A stretch of DNA of 64,000 nucleotides from Lasioglossum baleicum. Taxonomy: Eukaryota > Arthropoda > Insecta > Hymenoptera > Halictidae. A program made the translations under genes and the position numbers. Each line of letters begins with the position of its first letter. The first letter of the stretch is position 1. The stretch spans positions 930,001-994,000 of the forward strand of contig NW_027469086.1 of NCBI RefSeq assembly GCF_051020765.1, written 5' to 3'. This document shows, piece after piece, positions 27,767 to 36,498 of the stretch. The notes beneath the pieces are model-generated. The model was not told where the DNA came from and searched no databases. It saw nothing but the letters and a program-made list of their open reading frames with translations.

Positions 27767-29732
27767 TGTTACGTCGTCCGATGTACGACGTTGGCCTTGT
27801 ACACACACTATGTATACAAGGTCTGATCTGCATAAGATCCACACACCGTCCCCTAGACATAAGAGCATAGTATTAAGATCTCATATATTCTATTGTTCTA
27901 ATCCTTATCTCCGTCTCTACCCATCACCATAACTTCACCTTGATCAACACCTTACCTCAGTTTCAACCCATCACCACGACACATAATGCAATAAAGTATT
28001 GCATCACTCTGGAAGCATCTAGAAGCTTCTAGAAACGTCGAGAAGTCCAAAGACTGCTGCATCAGCAGTCCCACGCTCGTAGAGGGCAATAGGACAGCCA
28101 CGAGACTGCAGCGTCAGCAGAAATGCACGTGCAGTCCCCGGGAGCGAAGACGCTGCTGCGTCAGCGGTTCTCCCACTCCGACGACTGAAGAACAAAGAGA
28201 CTGCAGCGTCAGCTATCCCCACTCCGAACGAAGGAGGCAAGGCAGAGCAGGCGCTTGCATCAGTCCGCCTCCAGACAGCGACTCGAACGGTCCGCTCCAA
28301 GCGAGCGACTCGCACGGACGTGCCAGTCCGGCTTCTTCCGGCTTCAAGAGCAGACGTGTTCAGTCTAGCTCCGCGAAAGTGAAGTGTGTCGATCCTTCAC
28401 TCCTAATTCCAATTCCAATTCCAACTCTAACTCAACTCAACTCAAGTCCTAATTCTCATACGTTATTCCTACAACATATTACTATATCCATTATTCATTA
28501 ATCCAATTACTACTCCTATTATAATACTACTTACATATTGTATACCAGTGTACTTACCAGTTCTTATTTAATATATCGTTGTTATACCAGTGCTTCGATC
28601 TTGTTATTCTTGTGTTAGTTCAACACCATCTTCCAATTCAGTTCTTGCATCGAATATATTAAACTCGTGACATATCCGGACTTGGTCTAAAGTGCGCAGT
28701 GGAAACGCTGAGCCGCCAATAAGGAATTTGAAGCGAGTCATAGAGAAGTTCTCGTGCCACGTCTAGAATTGGTCTAAAGAGCGCAGTGGAAACGCTGAGC
28801 CGCCACTATAGACGTGAAGCGAGTTAACTACCAAAAAGGTTAATAACAAGTGGAAGTTCATTTTCATTATATTATTAATATTCCATCATTACTATTCCTT
28901 ACCCATGCGACGCCCACGTCGAGCGGGACGCAAGTATCAACTTGCTAAATTGAGACGCGCGTTGAGAAATAAAGCGGTGCTCGATCAAATCATTGCCACT
29001 ACCGAGTGGACAGAACTTCTAGGAACCACCGAGCACATTCCGTGTGACGCGTCCGATTACGTTTCTGTATACGGTTGCCCTTGCAACCCTCCTAAAGAGG
29101 TCAACCACGCGGACCTCTCGCGAGCTCCGACGCCAGTTCTGCATCCGGTCGATTGTCCAGAGGTGATCGACATAGCCGACGACGACGACAGCCGAGACAC
29201 GATCATCGTTCCCAGGGTCCGTTGCCGAATCATCAGTGACGTCCCTCTGCCAACTCATCAACGTGTCGTCTTGCGGCCAGCTTCCAAGGCCACTAATGTC
29301 GTCCCGAACCGAGCAGCAGCAACTCTGCCAGATCTTCCCCACCTCGAGGACATCTGTATAGAAGACCCGATGTACGACACCTACTGTCAGTACCGCCAGT
29401 TCCTGCTGCAACAATATTATTAGGCGTTAATACAGCATTGCGGTGAGTCGTATAATGTCTTGTATAATTGCTGAATCCTGTAAACTCACCGTTTTCGTTG
29501 CATCATCTCGCGCGTGATTCTTGTCGGACACTTCTTGTAACCGCGTCGGACGTTCTCTTCTTGACTGCATCCATAGCAATATCGGTTGTCCTAGTGCATA
29601 TGACAGCCCGCGGCTGTCTCGGCACGAAAGACCACTCCTCATTTTAATCATAATATCTCAACCGTCCGTCTGTCACTGTTCTCTTTTCTCTCTCCTGGTA
29701 CCTGTAACAAAAACACAGTGACGGACGTGACA
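27767..29732 (+). repeat. B2 3' LTR (family B, 1966 bp)
   Basis: TGTTACGTCG..GTGACA, essentially identical to the 5' LTR. Contains the hairpins, heat-shock-like element (28012-28034), leader repeats and LTR ORF. Confidence 0.94.
28905..29423 (+). CDS. LTR-encoded SIM-like protein, family B (172 aa), B2 3' LTR
   Basis: Protein identical to that of the B2 5' LTR (22209-22727). In a 3' LTR the ORF lies downstream of the expected poly(A) site, so this copy would be expressed only if the 3' LTR acts as a promoter. Confidence 0.72.
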   Translation: MRRPRRAGRKYQLAKLRRALRNKAVLDQIIATTEWTELLGTTEHIPCDASDYVSVYGCPCNPPKEVNHADLSRAPTPVLHPVDCPEVIDIADDDDSRDTIIVPRVRCRIISDVPLPTHQRVVLRPASKATNVVPNRAAATLPDLPHLEDICIEDPMYDTYCQYRQFLLQQYY

Positions 29733-30341
29733 CGCTACGAGATAGCCGATCTCGTTGACATCTCTGACGACGACGACGACGTCAGGAATACCATAAACCT
29801 GTCCAGTGACAACAACAACCCGCCTGCCGTTCGTTACGAGGTCATTGATCTCGTCACCAGCTCTGATGACGATGACAGCAGGAGCACCATAATCTTGCCG
29901 CACGTTCGCTGTAGGATCATCAAGGACGAGTACCTACCGTCCAACAGACGCATTGTCGTGCGTACCCCAGCGAGACAGCTGCCAAACCTTCCTCATCTCG
30001 ATGAGATCTGTCTGGACGACCCGTTATACCAGACCCATGCTGACCGACGAGCTCAGCTCCTTCAACAGTACTACTAAGATACAACAACTAACCGGTGAGA
30101 ATTCGTATCTTTTGTAACCCCTTTTGTTCCATGTCAACTCACCGCGTTCGTTGCGTCAGCGTAGAAGTATCGCCATCCGCGTTGACTGCTAGCGGGTGTC
30201 GGTCTCAAATGACTATCGGTGTCCTAGCGCATATGACTGCCCGTCTGGCTGTCTTGGCGTAAAAGACCGTTTCCTCTTCAATTCCACGTGCCGCCTCCTG
30301 GGGTCATCTTCTTTGCCTAGGACGTGGGGCGTGACGTAACA
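29733..30341 (+). repeat. A2 3' LTR, second part
   Basis: Resumes after B2 with the right CGCT duplication (29733-29736) and ends GTGACGTAACA at 30341, followed by CTCT, the right target duplication of A2. Confidence 0.92.
29737..30077 (+). pseudogene. LTR-encoded protein in A2 3' LTR, C-terminal part
   Basis: Continues the ORF cut at 21070. Both SIM-like motifs (EIADLVDISDDDDD, EVIDLVTSSDDDDS) and LPNLPHLDEIC are intact up to the TAA at 30075. It has no start of its own. Confidence 0.82.
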
Positions 30342-30345
30342 CTCT

Positions 30346-30812
30346 GCAGTGGCCGGTACGGTGTCACGCGCGCGTTTGCATGCACGTATGAATTGTAGGA
30401 CGGAAGACGAAGTTCCGTCGAATCTAGGGACAAGCTCGGCGGCTTGTTTTAGAGCGAAATTGCCAGTAGGTTCATACTGTGGGATTTCGCGTGGCTCTGG
30501 CGGTGAAGGTTCCCGCATATTAGAGACGTTACTAGGGCCTGGTGTAGGCGATTGTTGACGTAGGGTTTGACTCGTGATTTGGATGTTATGAAGCTCTTTT
30601 CGTATTTCGTCGAGCATATTCTTTTGGTTTTGTGCGTCTTCTTCATATTTGAGACGCAATTTGGCAATAAAATCAGTTTCCTCTTTGAGATATTGCTCTC
30701 TACGGGCGAGGTCTTGCGCATAAAGGAGTAGCTCTTCCTCGGTCATTGGGGGAAGGTCTGCGTTAGGATCTGCTTGGAGATCCCTTTGAGATCGCGTGAT
30801 TGGGCGAGACAT
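30346..30812 (-). pseudogene. gag: B1 gag, 5' half (split by A2)
   Basis: Encodes the first ~156 residues of family B Gag (MSRPITRSQRDLQADP, a charged helical region, then FDGTSSSVLQFIRACKRARD) up to the A2 insertion. CTCT at 30342-30345 is the right target duplication. The rest is at 10450-11341. Confidence 0.92.
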
Positions 30813-30901
30813 TTTGGAGGATATAAATGAGATTTAAAATGTGAATTTCGTACTGACACGCGTCGGGGCTTATCAATGCAAATATCGGCGACCACTTCGA
30901 T

Positions 30902-30919
30902 GTCCTACCGACTGCGCCA
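30902..30919 (-). other. B1 primer binding site
   Basis: Complement of TGGCGCAGTCGGTAGGAC, 4 nt inside the 5' LTR end. Confidence 0.85.
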
Positions 30920-30923
30920 AATT

Positions 30924-32877
30924 TGTCACGTCCGTCACTGTGTTTTTGTTACAGGTACCAGGAGAGAGAAAAGAGAACAGTGACAGACGGACGGTTGAGA
31001 TATTATGATTAAAATGAGTAGTGGTCTTTCGTGCCGAGACAGCCGCGGGCTGTCATATGCACTAGGACAACCGATATTGCTATGATGCAGTCAAGAAAAG
31101 AACGACCGACGCGGTTACAAGAAGTGTCCGACAAGAATCACGCGCGAGGTGATGCAACGAGAACGGTGAGTTTACAGGATTCAGCAATTATACAAGACAT
31201 TATACGACTCACCGCAATGCTGTATTAACGCCTAATAATATTGTTGCAGCAGGAACTGGCGGTACTGACAGTAGGTGTCGTACATCGGGTCTTCTATACA
31301 GATGTCCTCGAGGTGGGGAAGATCTGGCAGAGTTGCTGCTGCTCGGTTCGGGACGACATTAGTGGCCTTGGATGCTGGCCGCAAGACGACACGTTGATGA
31401 GTTGGCAGAGGGACGTCACTGATGATTCGGCAACGGACCCTGGGAACGATGATCGTGTCTCGGCTGTCGTCGTCGTCGGCTATGTCGATCACCTCTGGAC
31501 AATCGACCGGATGCAGAACTGGCGTCGGAGCTCGCGAGAGGTCCGCGTGGTTGACCTCTTTAGGAGGGTTGCAAGGGCAACCGTATACAGAAACGTAATC
31601 GGACGCGTCACACGGAATGTGCTCGGTGGTTCCCAGAAGTTCGGTCCACTCGGTAGTGGCAATGATTTGATCGAGCACCGCTTTATTTCTCAACGCGCGT
31701 CTCAATTTAGCAAGTTGATACTTGCGTCCCGCTCGACGTGGGCGTCGCATGGGTAAGGAATAGTAATGATGGAATAATAATAATATAATGAAAATGAACT
31801 TCCACTTGTTATTAACCTTTTTGGTAGTTAACTCGCTTCACGTCTATAGTGGCGGCTCAGCGTTTCCACTGCGCTCTTTAGACCAATTCTAGACGTGGCA
31901 CGAGAACTTCTCTATGACTCGCTTCAAATTCCTTATTGGCGGCTCAGCGTTTCCACTGCGCACTTTAGACCAAGTCCGGATATGTCACGAGTTTATTATA
32001 TTCGATGCAAGAACTGAATTGGAAGATGGTGTTAACTAACACAAGAATAACAAGATCGAAGCACTGGTATAACAACGATATATTAAATAAGAACTGGTAA
32101 GTACACTGGTATACAATATGTAAGTAGTATTATAATAGAAGTAGTAATTGGATTAATGAATAATGGATATAGTAATATGTTATAGGAATAATGTATGAGA
32201 ATTAGGACTTGAGTTGAGTTGAGTTAGAGTTGGAATTGGAATTGGAATTAGGAGTGAAGGATCGACACACTTCACTATCGCGGAGCTAGACTGAACACGT
32301 CTGCTCTTGAAGTCGGAAGAAGCCGGACTGGCGGCTGAGGCCAGGTAGGCACGTCTGTGCGAGTCGCTGGCTGAAGGCGGACTGATGCAAGCGTCTGCTC
32401 TGCCTTGCCTCCTTCGGTCGGAGTGGGGATAGCTGACGCTGCAGTCTCTTTGTTCTTCAGTCGTCGGAGTGGGAGAACCGCTGACGCAGCAGCGTCTTCG
32501 CTCCCGGGGACTGCACGTGCATTTCTGCTGACGCTGCAGTCTCGTGGCTGTCCTATTGCCCTCTACGAGCGTGGGACTGCTGATGCAGCAGTCTTTGGAC
32601 TTCTCGACGTTTCTAGAAGCTTCTAGATGCTTCCAGAGTGATGCAATACTTTATTGCATTATGTGTCGTGGTGATGGGTTGAAACTGAGGTAAGGTGTTG
32701 ATCAAGGTGAAGTTATGGTGATGGGTAGAGACGGAGATAAGGATTAGAACCATAGAATAATGAGATCTTAATATTATGTTCTTATGTCTAGGGGACGGTG
32801 TATGGATCTTATGCAGATCAGACCTTGTATACATAGTGTGTGTACAAGGCCAACGTCGTACATCGGACGACGTAACA
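30924..32877 (-). repeat. B1 5' LTR (family B, 1954 bp)
   Basis: TGTCACGTCC..GACGTAACA as read on the plus strand. It contains the intact LTR ORF, heat-shock-like element (32611-32633), AATAAA hairpin and leader repeats. The right end abuts CCTATAACATATT of an older plus-strand family B LTR. Confidence 0.92.
31232..31750 (-). CDS. LTR-encoded SIM-like protein, family B (172 aa), B1 5' LTR
   Basis: Intact. Same protein form as in B2 (RCRIISDVPLPTHQ, end QQYY), which differs from the B1 left LTR copy (RCRIIRDVPLPAHQ, end QHYY). The two LTRs of B1 are therefore not identical: B1 is older than B2, or its LTRs were exchanged by recombination. Confidence 0.73.
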   Translation of the reverse strand: MRRPRRAGRKYQLAKLRRALRNKAVLDQIIATTEWTELLGTTEHIPCDASDYVSVYGCPCNPPKEVNHADLSRAPTPVLHPVDCPEVIDIADDDDSRDTIIVPRVRCRIISDVPLPTHQRVVLRPASKATNVVPNRAAATLPDLPHLEDICIEDPMYDTYCQYRQFLLQQYY

Positions 32878-33069
32878 CCTATAACATATTACAATATCCA
32901 TTATTCATTAATCCAATTACTACTCCTATTATAATACTACTTACATATTGTATACCAGTGTACTTACCAGTTCTTATTTAATATATCGTTGTTATACCAG
33001 TGCTTCGATCTTGTTATTCTTGTGTTAGTTCAACACCATCTTCCAATTCAGTTCTTGCATCGAATATAT
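32878..33069 (+). repeat. Fragment of the outermost host: family B LTR
   Basis: 192 bp matching the A/T-rich promoter and leader part of a plus-strand family B LTR (CCTATAACATATT to CGAATATAT). It is bounded on the left by B1 and on the right by the tandem array. Its two missing sides must lie outside the window. The right break falls at the ATTAAA hexamer. No gene in it. Confidence 0.85.
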
Positions 33070-35026
33070 TGTTACGTCGTCCGATGTACGACGTTGGCCT
33101 TGTACACACACTATGTATACAAGGTCTGATCTGCATAAGATCCATACACCGTCCCCTAGACATAAGAGCATAATATTAAGATCTCATTATTGTATTGTTC
33201 TAATCCTTATCTCCGTCTCTACCCATCACCATAACTTCACCTTGATCAACACCTTACCTCAGTTTCAACCCATCACCACGACACATAATGCAATAAAGTA
33301 TTGCATCACTCTGGAAGCATCTAGAAGCTTCTAGAAACGTCGAGAAGTCCAAAGACTGCTGCATCAGCAGTCCCACGCTCGTAGAGGGCAATAGGACAGC
33401 CACGAGACTGCAGCGTCAGCAGAAATGCACGTGCAGTCCCCGGGAGCGAAGACGCTGCTGCGTCAGCGGTTCTCCCACTCCGACGACTCAAGAACAAAGA
33501 GACTGCAGCGTCAGCTATCCCCACTCCGACCGAAGGAGGCAAGGCAGAGCGGACGCTTGCATCAGTCCGCCTTCAGCCAGCGACTCGCACAGACGTGCCT
33601 ACCTGGCCTCAGCCGCCAGTCCGGCTTCTTCCGACTTCAAGAGCAGACGTGTTCAGTCTAGCTCCGCGATAGTGAAGTGTGTCGATCCTTCACTCCTAAT
33701 TCCAATTCCAATTCCAACTCTAACTCAACTCAACTCAAGTCCTAATTCTCATACGTTATTCCTATAACATATTACAATATCCATTATTCATTAATCCAAT
33801 TACTACTCCTATTATAATATTACTTACATATTGTATACCAGTGTACTTACCAGTTCTTATTTAATATATCGTTGTTATACCAGTGCTTCGATCTTGTTAT
33901 TCTTGTGTTAGTTCAACACCATCTTCCAATTCAGTTCTTGCATAGAATATATTAAACTCGTGACATATCCGGACTTGGTCTAAAGTGCGCAGTGGAAACG
34001 CTGAGCCGCCAATAAGGAATTTGAAGCGAGTCACAGAGAAGTTCTCGTGCCACGTCTAGAATTGGTCTAAAGAGCGCAGTGGAAACGCTGAGCCGCCACT
34101 ATAGACGTGAAGCGAGTTAACTACCTAAAAGGTTAATAACAAATGGAGTTTCATTTTCATTATATTATTAATATTCCATCATTACTATTCCTTACCCATG
34201 CGACGCCCACGTCGAGCGGGACGCAAGTATCAACTTGCTAAATTGAGACGCGCGTTGAGAAATAAAGCGGTGCTCGATCAAATCATTGCCACTACCGAGT
34301 GGACCGAACTTCTGGGAACCACCGAGCACATTCCGTGTGACGCGTCCGATTACGTTTCTGTATACGGTTGCCCTTGCAACCCTCCTAAAGAGGTCAACCA
34401 CGCGGACCTCTCGCGAGCTCCGACGCCAGTTCTGCATCCGGTCGATTGTCCAGAGGTGATCGACATAGCCGATGACGACGACAGCCAAGACACGATCATC
34501 GTTCCCAGGGTCCGTTGCCGAATCATCAGTGACGTTCCTCTGCCAACTCATCAACGTGTCGTCTTGCGGCCGGCATCCAAGGCCACTAATGTCGTCCCGA
34601 ACCGAGCAGCAGCAACTCTGCCAGATCTTCCCCACCTCGAGGACATCTGTATAGAAGACCCGATGTACGACACCTACTGCCAGTACCGCCAGTTCCTACT
34701 GCAACACTACTATTAGGCGTTAATACAGCATTGCGGTGAGTCGTATAATGTCTTGTATAATTGCTGAATCCTGTAAACTCACCGTTCTCGTTGCATCCTC
34801 TCGCGTGCGATTCTTGTCGGGACACTTCTTGTAACCGCGTCGGACGTTCTTTTCTTGACTGCATCCATAGCAATATCGGTTGTCCTAGTGCATATGACAG
34901 CCCGCGGCTGTCTCGGCACGAAACACCACTACTCATTTTAATCATAATATCTCAACCGTCCGTCTGTCACTGTTCTCTTTTCTCTCTCCTGGTACCTGTA
35001 ACAAAAACACAGTGACGGACGTGACA
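33070..35026 (+). repeat. B3 LTR1 (family B, 1957 bp)
   Basis: TGTTACGTCG..GTGACA. Contains the double hairpin, heat-shock-like element (33314-33336), TGACNNNGC cluster, leader repeats and LTR ORF. Confidence 0.93.
34198..34716 (+). CDS. LTR-encoded SIM-like protein, family B (172 aa), B3 LTR1
   Basis: Intact. It carries the SQDTII variant just after the acidic motif (VIDIADDDDS) and ends QHYY. Otherwise identical to the B2 form. Protein identical to that of LTR2. Confidence 0.73.
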   Translation: MRRPRRAGRKYQLAKLRRALRNKAVLDQIIATTEWTELLGTTEHIPCDASDYVSVYGCPCNPPKEVNHADLSRAPTPVLHPVDCPEVIDIADDDDSQDTIIVPRVRCRIISDVPLPTHQRVVLRPASKATNVVPNRAAATLPDLPHLEDICIEDPMYDTYCQYRQFLLQHYY

Positions 35027-35030
35027 AATT

Positions 35031-35048
35031 TGGCGCAGTCGGTAGGAC
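35031..35048 (+). other. B3 int1 primer binding site
   Basis: TGGCGCAGTCGGTAGGAC, 4 nt after LTR1. Confidence 0.85.
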
Positions 35049-35139
35049 ATCGAAGTGGTCGCCGATAATTGCATTAATAAACCCCGACGCGTGTCAGTGC
35101 GAAGTTCACATTTCTTAAATCCCATTCATATCTTTCAAA

Positions 35140-36498
35140 ATGTCTCGCCCAATCACGCGATCTCAAAGGGATCTCCAAGCAGATCCTAACGCAGACCTTC
35201 CCCCAATGACCGAGGAAGAGCTACTCCTTTACGCACAAGACCTCGCCCGTAGAGAGCAATATCTCAAAGAGGAAACAGATTTCATTGCCAAATTGCGTCT
35301 CAAATATGAAGAAGACGCACAAAACCAAAAGAATATGCTCGACGAAATACGAAAAGAGCTTCGCAATATCCAAATCACGAATCAAACCCTACGTCAGCAA
35401 ACGCCTACACCAGGCCCTAGTAACGTCTCTAATATGCGGGAACCTTCACCGCCAGAGCCACGCGAAATCCCACAGTATGAACCTACTGGCAATTTCGCTC
35501 TAAAACAAGCCGCCGAGCTTGTCCCTAGATTCGACGGAACTTCGTCTTCCGTCCTACAATTCATACGTGCATGCAAACGCGCGCGTGACACTGTACCGGC
35601 CACTGCAGAGCGTGCCCTCACAAAATTGCTCTGCAATAAACTCCACGATCGTGCTTATGCCGCTATAGAAGGCCAGCACATATTCACAATTTCTGCACTA
35701 TGCGAGAAATTACGAACAGTACTGGGCCCATACAAATTCGTTGACCAGTACCGTGGCGATCTCGCGAGTGTACTCCAAGCTCCAAACGAGCACATCTTAG
35801 ACTTCATCAATCGCGTTAAAGACCTTCGAACCGCGATTCAAGATGCCACAGATATTGGCCTTGATTACGAAGAACTAGATCGCTTCGTAGTAGATTGTTT
35901 TCTACGAGGTCTCCTTCCCCAGCTGCGTGCCGAAGTGCTTCATTGCCCTTCGCGAAATCCTGCCACTGTTTTCGAAGCAGCCATCTCTGCTTACAGGCAG
36001 TATGAGTCAGACCAGACTCGTCGACGAGAATTGATCCGCGAAGAAAAACGAGTCAGCTTCTCTGATAACCGGCCGTATCGCCCGCGTTCCACGTACGAGT
36101 CCCCTCGTGACATTCCAGAGCGAACTCAAGAACGCCGCGATAACAGACCGGACTCGTCTCAGCAGTCCTCAAGAAACTTAAACCGGGACTCTTATCGCTC
36201 CCCGACGCCGCAACGGCGATGGGAAAATAATCCTCGCGACCCAAACACGTACCGCGATGGTCGCACAGATCGCCCCTCAAGCCCTAACAAATTTTGCAAC
36301 TACTGCAAAGTCCCCGGGCACGATATTCACGAGTGCCGTAAGCGCGCTTTTAATAATAATAGGAGGTCGGGAAACGAGTCCGGCCTCCCGACCGAAGCCA
36401 ACCCAAGGCGGGAGGCCGCATCTTCAACCCAAACTACAGCCCGCACCCAAACAGCTATCCGGACGAACGACCAGTCCGACGATTCGTCTCAGCAGTAA
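35140..36498 (+). CDS. gag: B3 int1 Gag (452 aa)
   Basis: Intact family B Gag. N-terminal charged helix (LARREQYLKEETDFIAKLRL), capsid-like region (FVDQYRGDLASVLQAPNEHI), Arg/Ser/Gln-rich stretch, and the CCHC knuckle CNYCKVPGHDIHEC at ~384-397. It ends DDSSQQ at TAA 36496 inside the -1 protease frame. Small differences from int2 (DLQADP, NQTLRQQTPTP) show the two units are not simple duplicates. Confidence 0.93.
   Translation: MSRPITRSQRDLQADPNADLPPMTEEELLLYAQDLARREQYLKEETDFIAKLRLKYEEDAQNQKNMLDEIRKELRNIQITNQTLRQQTPTPGPSNVSNMREPSPPEPREIPQYEPTGNFALKQAAELVPRFDGTSSSVLQFIRACKRARDTVPATAERALTKLLCNKLHDRAYAAIEGQHIFTISALCEKLRTVLGPYKFVDQYRGDLASVLQAPNEHILDFINRVKDLRTAIQDATDIGLDYEELDRFVVDCFLRGLLPQLRAEVLHCPSRNPATVFEAAISAYRQYESDQTRRRELIREEKRVSFSDNRPYRPRSTYESPRDIPERTQERRDNRPDSSQQSSRNLNRDSYRSPTPQRRWENNPRDPNTYRDGRTDRPSSPNKFCNYCKVPGHDIHECRKRAFNNNRRSGNESGLPTEANPRREAASSTQTTARTQTAIRTNDQSDDSSQQ

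Larger units (their letters stand above)
21071..29732 (+). mobile_element. Element B2: family B, E-type (gag-env fusion, no protease or pol)
   Basis: Complete element with duplication CGCT (21067-21070 and 29733-29736); the empty site is preserved in the A2 5' LTR near 13162. LTRs 21071-23036 and 27767-29732 are both 1966 bp. The only difference I noticed is GTTACA versus GTGACA at the 5' LTR end, so this is a very recent insertion. The internal region is 4.7 kb with a single 1516-codon ORF joining gag to env. It cannot make its own reverse transcriptase or integrase, so it must have moved with enzymes supplied in trans. Confidence 0.94.
11342..30341 (+). mobile_element. Element A2: family A, E-type (gag-pro-env, no RT/RNase H/integrase), 3' LTR split by B2
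   Basis: Flanked by the duplication CTCT (11338-11341 and 30342-30345). The 5' LTR is 11342-13769, internal 13770-19247, and the 3' LTR 19248-21070 plus 29737-30341. After removing B2 and one CGCT copy, both LTRs are exactly 2428 bp and almost identical (one A/G difference noted in the LTR ORF at about 13093 versus 21003), so the insertion is young. The internal region is only 5.5 kb. gag is intact, protease is intact, and an envelope ORF continues in the pro frame where pol would be. Confidence 0.92.
4857..32877 (-). mobile_element. Element B1: family B element, interrupted by A1, a solo LTR and A2
   Basis: Minus-strand family B element. The 3' LTR (4857-6545) is truncated on its left by A1. 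Integrase C-terminus and tail occupy 6546-7023, a solo B LTR 7024-8998, spacer/protease 8999-10456, the gag 3' half 10450-11341, A2 11342-30341, the gag 5' half 30342-30812, PBS 30902-30919, and the 5' LTR 30924-32877. The right end sits inside a plus-strand family B LTR (32878 onward), so B1 inserted into an older family B copy. The other junction is left of the window. Confidence 0.88.

Noticed and set aside
31241..31756. Open frame of ~171 codons antisense to the LTR-encoded protein
   Set aside because: It mirrors the conserved ORF, varies in length between copies (truncated at 34192-34635 and 8394-8597), and lacks its own conserved start, so it is a shadow frame.
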